A stretch of 64,000 bases of DNA from NCBI GenBank assembly GCA_013399875.1, contig VXAZ01002400.1, positions 477,256 through 541,255 on the forward strand. The letters are read 5' to 3'. The notes under the pieces were generated by a model that did not search any database, was not told where the DNA came from, and saw only the letters and a list, made by a program, of their open reading frames with translations. The position numbers and the translations under genes are program-made. Origin of the DNA: Gymnorhina tibicen. Taxonomy: Eukaryota > Chordata > Aves > Passeriformes > Artamidae. Below, in pieces: positions 32,646 to 43,620 of this stretch. How positions within the stretch are numbered: the stretch's first letter is position 1; every line of letters begins with the position of its first letter.

Positions 32646-33839
32646 GTAAAAAAAAGTGTGAGGTTGTTAAATCAACAATCTTAAAAAAAATTTTAATACC
32701 AGTAGTGAGCTCAATATTTAAGTGCCTGAAAGGGGGCAAAACCCCCAAACAACAGGGCCGGAAATAGGAAAGCAAAAAGGATTTGAAGCGGTAGGTTTAG
32801 GAGGGCACACAGCACAGGTCTAAACCTCTTTGGGGGGCATCTGGATGAAGGCTCCCACAGCATTAATCCTTTTTAAAATTCACAGACTCCAGCCAGGGAC
32901 CTCAGCGGTCACAGAGAATCTATTTCAGTGAAAATCTCCAAATTACACACCCAGCATCCCACCCTTCCCTGTGCTTGCAGTGATGAGAGACTGGCCAGAG
33001 AGGCTTCAAGGGCTTGATTTTGGGAAAAGCTGAGTTGTCAGCACTGGCAGCTGAGCTTCACCGAACTGAACTGGCAGCATCACTGCAAATAAAAGCAGGG
33101 GTTTTTTCTCCAAGACAGAATTTCCAGAATTTCTCCCTGATTGTCGAAGTTTTGACTGTGTCTGTCGGGATTTGCTGGTGTGGGCAGCAGGGCTGGGCTG
33201 CACTGGAGGCTGTTGGACTGGTCAGTGCTGGGGGTGGGGGGAGGACAAAGGTACGTGTGTGCAAACCACCAAAACCTCCAGGAAAAATGAGGACAGGCTT
33301 GAATTTTTATAAGGAGGTCAGCACAGCCACGGCTTTGTGCTTCCCACGGACCTGCGGACAATGTCCCTTCTCACTGTTACACATTTGCAAGGAGGAGGAG
33401 GGGAAAGAATGAAAGTCAAACCTTGTCTCCTCTGCCTTGACCGTGGCAGCCATGCCCTGTGGGCCCGGAGGAGGTGACAGGGTGGCTGGGGTGGAGGTGA
33501 CACCCCGCAGCACCAAGCTGCCGTCGCTGCATCCGTCAGCGAGGCACAGCATCGATGCGAATTTTGGGAGGTAGAAATGTTTTATCTTGACTTCACACTA
33601 GAAACTGTGTGGAGCAACCAGGAGTCAAAGCATGAATAAATAACTACAGGGAGAGGGGAAAAAAAGAAAAAAGAACCCCAAAGCCCTCAGAACGTTTGAG
33701 TCTGCTTTAAAGTTCCCGTGTGGCATGAAACAGAGACATCTGCACTTCTTCTGTGTTTCCTTATCTTCCCCAAAAACAGAGGAGCATTTCCCACACGAAC
33801 ACAACACAACATTTCCGAGAGGTGGCAGGCAAAGACACG

Positions 33840-34030
33840 CTGAAATATTTAAATGTAGCACGATGCTCAGTCAATGACCTTTGCATAATTAGCAGCTCTT
33901 TCTCTTTCTGATCATGGAAATGGCCTGTGGCTCCTGCCTTTGTGTTGCCTGCTATAGTCTCCATATGCTCCATTTGCATCCTGGAATTATCGATCGCCCT
34001 GCGTCTCAAATGTAAAGATTTATAAGCAGC
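33840..34030. promoter_or_regulatory. candidate conserved non-coding element
   Basis: Unique block with TCAATGACCTTTGC, GCATAATTAGCAGC, TTTCTGATCATGG, CTGGAATTATCGATCGCC and AGATTTATAAGC. TAAT cores and CpGs cluster without any transposon sequence. The AATGACCTTTGC motif recurs in the block at 26380. Confidence 0.3.
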
Positions 34031-34246
34031 CGTGGCAGGGTTGGGGATCCCAGGTGGGGGGGCTGAGGTCACCGAGGCTTTGGCTGCTGCAGATGGGACA
34101 AGCAGAGGGTTTGGCTGTGTAGGGCCTCGCTAATGAGTTGCAGGTTGGGTCAGTTCTTGGATGAGGAGGCTTCCTATGGCTCTGTTCCCATCTCTTCCCA
34201 AAAATCACGTGAACAAAACACTAAATAAATAAAGTCATAAATAAAA

Positions 34247-34405
34247 TTAATCTTGTGAGATGAAAACTTTTGGGGCAAGGCCAGGTTGGACGGGGCTTGG
34301 AGCAACCTGGGCTAGTGGAAGGTGTCCCTGTCCATGGCAGGGGGTTGGAACAAGATGGTCTTTAAGGTCCCTTCCAACCCAAGCCATTCCACAACCCTGT
34401 GATTT
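34247..34405 (+). mobile_element. CR1-tailed element with non-CR1 head
   Basis: Plus-sense. It begins CTTGTGAGATGAAAACTTTT and GGGGCAAGG, then enters ordinary CR1 3' sequence (CCAGGTTGGACGGGGCTTGG, GGAAGGTGTCCCTGTCCATG) and ends CCAACCCAAGCCATTCCAC. The ~30-base head is shared with the copy at 5611-5749 (in opposite orientation) but not with the other CR1 copies, which read GGAAGTGTTCAAGGCC at this point. Confidence 0.78.
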
Positions 34406-35681
34406 TGCCACCACCAGATGTGGATTTATAAGGTTGCTTTTGCTTTCCTGGAAGCTTGGATTTGACTGAAACATCTGATCCGAGGACTCCTTCACTCCAG
34501 AAGGCAGATGGCGATTTTTATTAGCAAGTGGTTTCCTGTTCTTTTGATTCCTTCAATAATGTATTTGCTGTTGCTGGGCTTGGATGTACTCTCTGTGTGT
34601 GATTGCTAACCCTTAGCAATGAATTCATGTTGATTTCCTTTCAGCTCAAAGGCTTTCCTCATTCATCTTCTGTCTCTTAATGGCAACAGCAGGTATGTGC
34701 GTGCTCTTTTCGTACCAAAAAACGTATCACGCTCTTTCCACAGATTCTTCTGGTGCTTCCATACAAAATCTTCCCTCCTTTAACAGAACTGGGAAATCTC
34801 AGCCACACGAATGCCTTCTGCCTGCCCGGAAGGCGAGGAGCTCTCAGCCTCCCCCGTGACAACTGTGCTCCTTTGTTAAGGAGAGACATTATCCGACGAG
34901 GTACAAGGCATCTCCATCTCCTAACGATTCCAGGAGCAATCAGGGGCCCACCAGGGCTGTGTTTCTCAGCCATTACCTGCTTGCTGTGGAGCACCCTTCC
35001 AGCCGTCCATCTGCTAAAGAGCCCATCATAAAGACAACTCGACCAGAATCCCGGCCGCTCCCGACGACAGCGAGCCGTTCAGCTTGTAAAGATAATGACT
35101 CGCTAATTACCCAGACGGAGCGGGCGGAGGAGAAGTGACCATCTATAACCATCTCCGCAGCACGGGCTGCCACGGCCGGCAGGAAGGCAGCGCTCCGGAT
35201 TTTGGGAGCTGCCGCTGCACGCGGATTTCACAGGATGCTGCAGGATGTCGCTCCTTTTGCTACACCCCCCTGACATCTGCGCGCGGATGGTGGTCGCTGC
35301 TTTTTGGCGGTGTGTTTGTTGTGGGTTTTTTCTTCCTTTTTACCCACTCCCCCCCTTGCTCAGATTTCAAGGATTTTTGGGGCTGTAATAGTATATTTTT
35401 TTTTCCCCCTGAGTTTATGCACTGGCTGGCTGAAGGCAGCCTGGAAGCCTGCCAGGGGCACCTGGCAATGCACTCAGTAAATTACAGCAGTGAAAAGAAT
35501 GTCAGATGCTGGGAGGCTTTGCTGGTGTATACACTTTGGAGGCCAAATGCTGCTTTTAACATATTCAGGTACGAGCTGGCACCTCTTTACCCTAACAAGA
35601 TGTAGAGGAGGGAATGATGAATTGCCAGGTCTTGCTGCCCATGAAGACAGAACTCCCAAGTTGTTATTAACCACAGAAGGG
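34406..35681. other. non-coding stretch
   Basis: Unique sequence including the CpG-bearing block at 34860-35175 (listed separately) and T-rich runs at 35320-35405. No gene recognised. Confidence 0.45.
34860..35175. promoter_or_regulatory. candidate conserved, CpG-bearing element
   Basis: Unique segment with many retained CpGs (ATTATCCGACGAGG, CTCGACCAGAATCCCGG, CTCCCGACGACAGCGAGCCG, CCAGACGGAGCGGGCGG) and TAAT/GATA motifs (AAAGATAATGACTCGCTAAT). Could be an enhancer, or a minor CpG-rich promoter. No ORF with a recognisable start supports the latter. Confidence 0.3.
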
Positions 35682-35880
35682 ACTCATAGAGTAATTTGGG
35701 CAGGTAGGGACCCTTAAAGGTCGTCTTGTCTAAGCCACCTGCAATGAGGAGGGACACCTTCAACTAGATCAGGTTGCTCGGAGCCCTCTCCAACCTCTGC
35801 CTTGAATGTTTTTCAGAGGTGGGTCACCCACCACCTCTCTGGTCAGCCTGTTCAGCGCTCCCATCATAAAACCTTCCTTA
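35682..35880 (-). mobile_element. CR1 LINE 3' fragment, diverged
   Basis: On +: GACTCATAGAGTAATTTGGG, GGGACCCTTAAAGGTCGTC, GGGACACCTTCAACTAGATC, AGGTTGCTCGGAGCCCTC and CCACCACCTCTCTGGTCAG. Several substitutions relative to the majority copies (CTGCAATGAGGAGGGACACC instead of CCATGGGCAGGG) indicate an older CR1 subfamily. Confidence 0.85.
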
Positions 35881-37339
35881 AAGACCACGAGGTCCCACCA
35901 AGTGGCAGAGACTTTCCCGCTCTTCCAAAATCATGTGTATCCATGCTGCAAAGATTGCCTAAGGCAGCAATGAGGAATTTGGGGACTCAAGGGGATGGCC
36001 CACCACGGGCTCAGCGCTTTTGGCTGTGGAGCTGAATCCTGCTCAGGAGCAGCCCGGGCTGGATCACGCTGGAGATGTGGAGGAGGTTTCTGTAACCTGC
36101 TGATTATCTGCCAGCTGAATGGGAGCCAAGGGAATGCCTCTCGTTTCTAATATGCCATAATTTCTAAAATGCATTTCATTTTCCGTAGCAGAAATACGTG
36201 AAAGTGATGTTTGATTTTAAGTGTCTTTGTGGGTGTTCACGCGTTGCTGGTGGGTGAGATATTTTGGCACCTGCAATTTGAGGAAGTTTTGCATCTGAGG
36301 TTCACGGTGCTGACGCTGATGGCTCCCATCATCCCGAAACTCCTTGAGCACCCCCTGAAAAGTGGATTCCTTGGCTAATAAAAATTGGTTGTGTGATACC
36401 AGCAGCCAGAGGAGGCTTTCAGGGATCAGTGCAATCGGATGACAAACCCTCACCACGGGGGCCTTTCACACCAGAGCCAGGCTGAGACCACAGACCTGCG
36501 CTTTGCCAGAGATGCAGTGCTTGGAAAGCAGAGCTCCTCTCCTGCCTCATATCCTGCAATGATTTGGGTGTTCTCATTATGTTTGATTGGGGGAAGTCTG
36601 GTTGATTTATGGGATGGCTGAATATCTCTTTGTGGATGGGGACGCAGCCATCTGCTCTGGAGGCTGCTCCCCAGGGGTGGGGACCATCACTGCCAGGGAT
36701 GGCTCCTGCAGCAGGATGATGTGGCCCAAGCCCAGGGAACCAGACTCACCAGCTTTGTCTGCTGGGATAAAGGTCAGAGGAGCAGAATTTCCCCTAAATT
36801 AGGTGTAAGTAATTTATAGGGAAACTGTGCCCATCCTCTGCATCCCGCCACTGTGTTCGTGTTAACTTTGCAATGGAGCCAAAATTTAAAAGGAAAAAGG
36901 GGTGACATCTTGGACAGCAAAAGTGCATTCCCAGGTGAGAAACTGGGATGGGATAGAGGGATGTGATGATTTGAGAGTGGACTGGGCTCTCAGCAGGAGT
37001 TGGAGCTGTGGATGGACCCGAATCCTCCTGGGAAAAGTGCAGTAGAGGCAACACCGAGATTTGGGATGCCAGCGTTCTGATTTTGGCAGACACACACGAA
37101 AGGTGTTTATTTTTATTCCCCCTTAGCCAACGCAAGTCCTTCAGGAATCGAGCTGCGAAGTGAGCGCACGGTGCTGGTGTTCCAGGGAAGGGGGTGGGCT
37201 GTGGGGCACAGGAAGAGGGACTCAGACCATCCCTCTGGAATAACCCACTGTTAAAATAATAACAGTTATATTCAATAAATTATTATTTAACTTGCTGTAA
37301 GAAGATGTACGGAACCAGCTGGGCATATTCTGTGTTTTA
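35881..37339. other. non-coding stretch
   Basis: No gene, RNA or transposon recognised. AT-rich unique sequence at 36145-36215 and 37245-37300. Confidence 0.45.
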
Positions 37340-38860
37340 GACTTAGATTGTTTTTTGAGCTGGTCTTTCAAGAGAAGGGCCTGTGGTGCCTGTAACACCT
37401 CGGGATGCCTTTCTGGAATGACAATAGCTCAATTAGAGCCAGCCATTAGCCAGATATGGCTAAGGTCATCTTGTATGTACTTTGCTTGGACATTTTCTTG
37501 CTGGGTCCTTCTAGAACTCCTTGCAGTCAGCTTAAAATTTTTTGGCTTGTCAGCAAACTTTCCCATTAGAAGGCAGCAGCCTGGCCAGGGCCCCAGGATA
37601 CCACAAAATCCCAGCAATAACCTCTCCCCACTGTGAAAATGAAAACTGATTTCCAGGCTTCGGTTTCTCTTGTCTCAGCTGCTAATCCATGAAGCCCTTT
37701 CTTTATCTCATGCAACTTTTATCTCTTTGACAGCTCTTGTGGTGCCAAAGCTTTGCTGAACCCCAGGTATGTGATACACATGCAATCACCTCCTCCAACA
37801 CATTAATTGACTGCTTTAAGGGGTGTGAATGCGCTATAAACTTTGATTCCTTTCTGCAAAAACTTCCTATCGCCCTTTCCCTGGTGTATCAGATCCTCCC
37901 CGTGCATCCCAGGTATCCGTATTCACCTGAACTTGGTTGGGTTTTCATTGTGTAGTGCAGGTCAGACTTCAACTCTTAAAGTTTAAGTTCTTACACTTGC
38001 TTCTTCAGGGGCAAGTTTGTTACTTCTCATCCTGCAGACAAATGCAGTCCTTCATTTAATTGTACAAATGCAAATGTATAATGATTATTTGTACAATGTT
38101 TTATACAATATAGTTATACAAATAAAATTGCTCATATAATTGTATTTAAATCCCTTTCCAAGTCTTGGGCCAGTGATGTCTCACTCTGGGAGTTTGCTCC
38201 CCTCTCAGTTTACCTTTTTATTCCAAAATCTCTCTGGGTGACACTCGTATTTAAGAAGCTCATCAGACCCACTGCAGATAAGGAGGGTTTTTCTGTGGGA
38301 CCCCTAAGCCCAGGCACATGGGGAGCTCATTTACTCGACCCACCAGTGTTTTATTTCACCCCAAACCTCTCACTTTCACTGCTTGCTGATCCCAGTGAGT
38401 CCCTCGCTGATTTTCTCTCTCTGCTATGCTTTTATGAGCATTTTTATGCCTCTGGTAAACTGCTTTGAAATATCTTCTCCTCTTGCCTTACTGTGGTTTT
38501 ATATTTTCCAGTGTTTGTGCTATATTCTATTTCCCTCATTTCTGACAGGAATCTTTTTTGTTCTTAATAGCCTTCCCCACTCTGCTACTTAATTTCTTTG
38601 CTTTTAAAAAATCCTTTAGGGTCTTTATTAAGGAGTGTTACATATTAAGCTGGAGCCTGTGCCATATCTTTAAGCTGCTACCAGGGTATTTGAAAGTATT
38701 CTATCCTTTTAGCTCTTCCACTTATTTTTTAATGCAATTGTCCTCTCTAAATTTTAGGTGGTACTACGAATCAAGACCGTTATGTGCCGTGGTGGAAAAT
38801 GAAGACAATGGGAGAGATTCCCAAATGGTGTAAGGAAAAGCAAATCTATTTTAGCCTAAT
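37340..38860 (-). mobile_element. probable ancient LINE (CR1/L3-like) relic
   Basis: About 1.5 kb of T-rich (+ strand) sequence with the reversed-ORF2 texture of old CR1-family LINEs. Examples are GGTGCCAAAGCTTTGCTGAA, CCCCAGGTATGTGATACAC and GTGGTGGAAAATGAAGACA, phrases resembling the antisense of reverse-transcriptase and endonuclease segments in ancient vertebrate CR1/L3 copies. Frames are broken by many stops. Resemblance is from memory of family texture, so the family and exact limits are uncertain. An unrelated AT-rich intergenic sequence is the alternative. Confidence 0.42.
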
Positions 38861-39400
38861 CTATGTCAGGCACCGAACCCCTGAAACATGGACTGAGAGG
38901 CTCCCCCAAACACACTAAGCTTGGAATTGCATCACTACGAGCAATCACATCTTATTTTTCCTGTAGTTTATTTATCAAATCTACTTTTAAAACACCTGCT
39001 GCTCTTTCTTCTGCTATTTCTTCTTGGTGGCTGCTCGTGAGCCTCACTCACCTGCCAGCTGGAGACTTTCCAGCCTGAAAGGTTTGCCTGAAAGGTATCA
39101 CCCACCCAGGTGATACCTGCTTGATGCTGACCTTCGAGCTGAGAGAGTTTCTCTCCTTTCCTGGGGTTTATTCCCCTCCCTGGAGCAGCAAATCCAGGCT
39201 GTTGTGACCCCAGAGTTTAATTTGCCCAGCCCCAGCCATCCACACTGATGGCTGGACATAAACCTGATCCCAGTCCTGGAAACCTTCCCATGGACAGCGC
39301 TGGTACAGGACTGGGACTGGAAACCTTTACCCCGATTTGTGCTCCGTGCGCCATGAGTTTCATGTGCAGGGTAAGCTGCAGGTGTGATTCAGTCTTTTTA
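38861..39400. other. non-coding spacer
   Basis: Unique sequence, possibly the tail of the preceding relic up to about 39070. A short direct repeat, GCCTGAAAGGT, occurs at about 39072-39095. Confidence 0.4.
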
Positions 39401-39662
39401 GACTCAGAGAATCACAGGATGGGTTGGGTTTGGAAGGGACCTTGAGGCTCATCCCATTCCAACTCCCGGCCATGGGACACCTTCCACTATCCCAGGGTGA
39501 TCCAAGCCCCATCCATCCCGGCCTGGAACACTTCAAGGGATGGGGCAGCCACAGCTTCTCTGGGCACCCTGTGCCAGGGCCTCACCGCCCTCACCGCCAG
39601 GAATTCCTTCCCAACATCCCATCTAAATCCCCCCTCTTTCACTTTAAAAACCTCTTTCAGTA
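39401..39662 (-). mobile_element. CR1 LINE 3' fragment
   Basis: Minus-sense copy with GACTCAGAGAATCACAGGAT, GGGTTTGGAAGGGACCTTG, GGGATGGGGCAGCCACAGC and GCCAGGAATTCCTTCCCAAC. A short deletion removes the GGCAGG of the GGCCATGG-GGCAGG-GACACC block. Confidence 0.94.
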
Positions 39663-41990
39663 CTTTTGAAGCCCATTCCCTGAGCCCCGATTCATAAAAG
39701 CACTGAAGTACACTCAGAGTCCAGCACATCTGGAAGCACTTTGCTGAATTAGAGCCTTATTAATCTTCCTGCATTTAAAATAACTTTTTATTACATTTTA
39801 AAAATAAATGGCCATGTACTATTTCTTCATGTTTGGGATTTTTTTTTTTTTCAAAGATTGATTTTAATGCTCGCCTGGCTTGGCTGGGTATTCCTCCATC
39901 CAGCCAAGCAGCTGCTCGTGCTAAACCTGGGAGCAAAATCCCTCTCTCAGTGTTGATGCAGCCTAGAAGGAGCTCCAAGTTATCTGTGACTCCCGCTTTC
40001 AGTGGAAAACAACCAAACTTCCCTTCACCGCCCTGGAAAGCCACCCTGAGACATCCCAAATGCAAAAAAAAGGAAAGATATTTTGAGCTGGAAAAACAGC
40101 AGAATGCAGCTGTGGGTATATTTCTCAATTATTTCGATGGGTTTGGGGAAAAATGCCAGGCAAGCGTTGCTCATAACAGTTCCAAAAGGGATTTTTGGAG
40201 CTGGGGGAAATAGAAGGGCTGGGATTTGGGGCTGGGATCTGCATGGGACAGGGAGCTGTGTAATGTGTGGCAGAGCTGCTGCCTCCTCCTGGCTCTGCAT
40301 CATTAGCCAAAATGTACAAATTTTAAATGTTAAACAGTTCTAAGCAGGTTTCCAGGGCTGGCAGCTATTGGTCCTTGGGAACTGAAATGAGAAAAACCTA
40401 AAATTTGGGAAGAAAAGACTCAGCAGCCCTCAGAACACCTTGTGGGGCTGGGGCTGATCTTCCCTCAGCCTAAAACATCCCGTGGGCAGAACGAAGAGAT
40501 TGGACACGGACACATGAAGCGCATTTCCAAGGAGAAAATACCGGATCAGCCCAAGCTCAGAGTTTATGTCACAGCCTCCCACCACAGGTACGTGGCAGGT
40601 GAGTGCCTCCTCATCCCTGCACAGCTCATCCAACCTCCTACGAACACCACAGGTGTCAACATTCCCCTGTGAATCCCGCTGGGATCTTCTTCCTGCACGT
40701 CCGTGTTTCAGCCATGCCGAGAAGAGCATTTTCCGTACTCAATAATTTTTTTTTCAGCAGCGCAAACCGGTGCGTTTTCTGTAGTCATGGAGTGGGAGTC
40801 ACTTCTGTGCTCAGTGACAGCAAATGCACTGGTTCGTGTGCTAGGAAAAAAAAATGTGCAGGTCTGGGAAGAGGGTGCAGAACTGCCCGATTTCCCCGTT
40901 TCCCAAAAAAAGAGCCGTGTTGGAGAGTGAGGAAGTGGAAAAAAGGGGCAAAATCAGATTTCAAGGTCCTTGCTCATCCCTCCATCCCTGAGTGGGAGCA
41001 GTAAAAGATGCTCCAAGTCCAGACATATCACTGACTTGTGGGAGCCTGTCTGAGCAGAGCTGCTCGGGAGCATTTTCTGGAGGAGTATTGGAGTTTGTTA
41101 ATGTCATGTGAAAGCCAGGCTGCTGTGAAGGTCTTGCTTTCAGGGGAGAAATGCACAAGCTGAAGAGGCTGCAGCCAGGAGCTTTGTTTTCCACCCTGTT
41201 TTTGGGGATGTATTTGTTTCCTTTGACAGTGACTTACGGCCTGGCTTTCTTTTCTATTTTGTTAGAGCAATAAAGAAGATAAATTTGTAATAATTCAGCT
41301 CCCTGTCTTTAATAAAATCTTGTCTTCTTCACACAGCCCCTGGGAAGATCTTCATTTTGCAGCCCTTCGAGATTGGTTGTGTTTTTCCATTTCACCTCTT
41401 CACCAGAACGACAGAAAAATAGCATTACCAGGAAAATTAATAGCTAAACACAATTTCTGGCAGAGGGAAAGCTTTCGGCAGAAGGAGCTGGATCCTGAGT
41501 CTGACTGTGCCGGCCTCAGGGATGCTCTTCAGCAAAGGTGGATGCTCCCATTGCTTTTGTCTTTGATAATGGGTTGGAGACCTCAAATATCAGCTAATGA
41601 GAATTTCTGTCCTCAACATAGATTAACATCAAGCCAATCTCTGTTGGTTTTGGACTTCAGTCAGGTGCACAGGACAAAGGAAGAGAGACGGGGATGGCGA
41701 TGGGGGAGACACCGAGGCAGCAGCAGGCTGGGGGAAAAAATCCTTGGAAGTCATGGAATGGGTCGGGTTGGGAAGCACCTGAAGGAGCATTAAAGAACAA
41801 AGCGGGAGGGGGCATTTCTGTCCCCTCAGAAGAAGACAGTGGACGGAAGAGGCTGGAATGCGGGTTCCATGGCTCCTGCCACCTCCAGGGATGGGAGACA
41901 GGCGATGGGACAGGAGGGCAGCCGCCAGGGCAGAGCCTGATGGTGGCCCCACTGCTGAGACCCTATGGAAGGTGTAGGGGGTGGGGGTGG
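39663..41990. other. non-coding stretch left of the CpG island
   Basis: Unique sequence with T and A runs (39840-39852) and no recognised gene. Around 41750-41785 a short patch, TCATGGAATGGGTCGGGTTG, looks like a 35-base remnant of a CR1 3' end. AT-rich TAAT-bearing sequence lies at 41270-41300 and 41420-41450. Confidence 0.45.
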
Positions 41991-41999
41991 CTGAGCCCC

Positions 42000-42240
42000 C
42001 TCCCTCTGGGGCAGGAGGTGACCCAGGAGCTCCCCACAGATCTCCAAAGCCACGGGGAGGTGGTGCAGAACCCCCGGCCCAGACAGGAGGCGACGCAGCC
42101 CCACAGTGACCCAAACCTGGGGCAGGTGGGGTCTAGAGACTCCCCATGGATCTGGACACGCCCCGGGGGCAGGAGGGGATCTAGAACCGCACCGGTGATG
42201 AGGAACCCAGGGTGAGGTGACCTAGAGCCCCCCGCGGGCG
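42000..42240. repeat. degenerate ~50-bp GC-rich repeats at gap edge
   Basis: Related phrases recur: GGCAGGAGGTGACCCAGGAG with CTCCCCACAGATCTCCAAAG (42010), GGCAGGTGGGGTCTAGAGAC with TCCCCATGGATCTGGACACG (42121), GGCAGGAGGGGATCTAGAAC (42168), GGTGAGGTGACCTAGAGCCC (42211). Spacing is irregular, about 40-60 bp. It looks like a decayed minisatellite that runs up to the unsequenced gap. Confidence 0.55.
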
Positions 42241-42293
42241 GGACCCCTCGGTGACCCCGAGCCTCCGAGCCGCGGCCGCCGGTGCGCGGCCCC

Positions 42294-43194
42294 NNNNNNN
42301 NNNNNNNNNNNNNNNNNNNNNNNNNNNNNNNNNNNNNNNNNNNNNNNNNNNNNNNNNNNNNNNNNNNNNNNNNNNNNNNNNNNNNNNNNNNNNNNNNNNN
42401 NNNNNNNNNNNNNNNNNNNNNNNNNNNNNNNNNNNNNNNNNNNNNNNNNNNNNNNNNNNNNNNNNNNNNNNNNNNNNNNNNNNNNNNNNNNNNNNNNNNN
42501 NNNNNNNNNNNNNNNNNNNNNNNNNNNNNNNNNNNNNNNNNNNNNNNNNNNNNNNNNNNNNNNNNNNNNNNNNNNNNNNNNNNNNNNNNNNNNNNNNNNN
42601 NNNNNNNNNNNNNNNNNNNNNNNNNNNNNNNNNNNNNNNNNNNNNNNNNNNNNNNNNNNNNNNNNNNNNNNNNNNNNNNNNNNNNNNNNNNNNNNNNNNN
42701 NNNNNNNNNNNNNNNNNNNNNNNNNNNNNNNNNNNNNNNNNNNNNNNNNNNNNNNNNNNNNNNNNNNNNNNNNNNNNNNNNNNNNNNNNNNNNNNNNNNN
42801 NNNNNNNNNNNNNNNNNNNNNNNNNNNNNNNNNNNNNNNNNNNNNNNNNNNNNNNNNNNNNNNNNNNNNNNNNNNNNNNNNNNNNNNNNNNNNNNNNNNN
42901 NNNNNNNNNNNNNNNNNNNNNNNNNNNNNNNNNNNNNNNNNNNNNNNNNNNNNNNNNNNNNNNNNNNNNNNNNNNNNNNNNNNNNNNNNNNNNNNNNNNN
43001 NNNNNNNNNNNNNNNNNNNNNNNNNNNNNNNNNNNNNNNNNNNNNNNNNNNNNNNNNNNNNNNNNNNNNNNNNNNNNNNNNNNNNNNNNNNNNNNNNNNN
43101 NNNNNNNNNNNNNNNNNNNNNNNNNNNNNNNNNNNNNNNNNNNNNNNNNNNNNNNNNNNNNNNNNNNNNNNNNNNNNNNNNNNNNNNNNNNNNN
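42294..43194. other. assembly gap (901 N)
   Basis: Uninterrupted run of N within the CpG island. GC-rich bird promoters are commonly lost in short-read assemblies. The run may hide the transcription start, 5' UTR and part of the first exon. Long open frames reported across it are artefacts of unknown residues. Confidence 0.99.
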
Positions 43195-43435
43195 GGTGCC
43201 GGAGTGACGGGCGGGCGGACGGAGAAGGGTCCGGCCGCTCTCGGGCATCGAGGTCGCGGCGCCGCTGGGGAGGAAACTTCGTGCGGGCACGGGGGGGTGC
43301 GGGGTTGTGGCACACAAACCCGCTCCCCGCTGCGGGCCCCGTCCCTCCGCCGGTGCCGCCGTCCCTCCGCCGCTGGCTCCGGGAGACGGCGTCCTCCTTG
43401 CAGATGGCAGGGAGATGACTTTGGAATGAGGAGCA

Positions 43436-43459
43436 GGGGAGGGGGAGAGGGGAGGAGGG
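43436..43459 (+). other. G-quadruplex motif in CpG island
   Basis: Four G-tracts (GGGG, GGGGG, GGGG, GGG) separated by loops A, AGA and AGGA on the + strand, a textbook G4 sequence. It lies at the downstream border of the island where 5' UTR or early intron is expected. Confidence 0.7.
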
Positions 43460-43620
43460 TGAAGCACTTATATTCAGATTCGTCGTGGAAATGTTTATTT
43501 TCTCGGCTTGGTACGGATCTTAAAGTAATCCGCTTGGCATTACGCTGTTGCCCTGCTGTTAAAGCTCGCGGCCGCTCTGCTGAGCGCCGCGGAAGCAGAT
43601 GAGGGAGAAGCGTCTAAGCC

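Larger units (their letters stand above)
31148..34246. other. non-coding stretch with hexamer array and enhancer-like block
   Basis: Holds the (AAATAT)n array (32567) and the TAAT/CpG block at 33840, both listed separately. The rest is unique sequence without recognisable genes. Confidence 0.45.
42160..43620 (+). promoter_or_regulatory. CpG island, probable gene promoter (gap inside)
   Basis: Both edges of the gap are GC-rich and CpG-dense. By eye there are about 30 CpGs in 43195-43393, with phrases such as GTCGCGGCGCCGC and CCTCCGCCGGTGCCGCC. CpGs continue to about 43610 (GCTCGCGGCCGC, GCGCCGCGG). In birds this density marks a promoter and first exon. Composition on the right (43.6 kb on) has the + strand T/G excess expected of a transcribed intron, so transcription is inferred to run rightward. 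The first exon and start site cannot be fixed. The frame starting at ATG 43425 is a weak candidate only. Confidence 0.72.

Noticed and set aside
32452..32775. Phe-Ile repeat protein on the minus strand
   Set aside because: Translation of the (AAATAT)n array.
41963..43467. Very long open frames (up to 450 codons) on both strands
   Set aside because: They exist only because the 901-base N run has no stop codons. The real flanks contribute few residues and show no domain.
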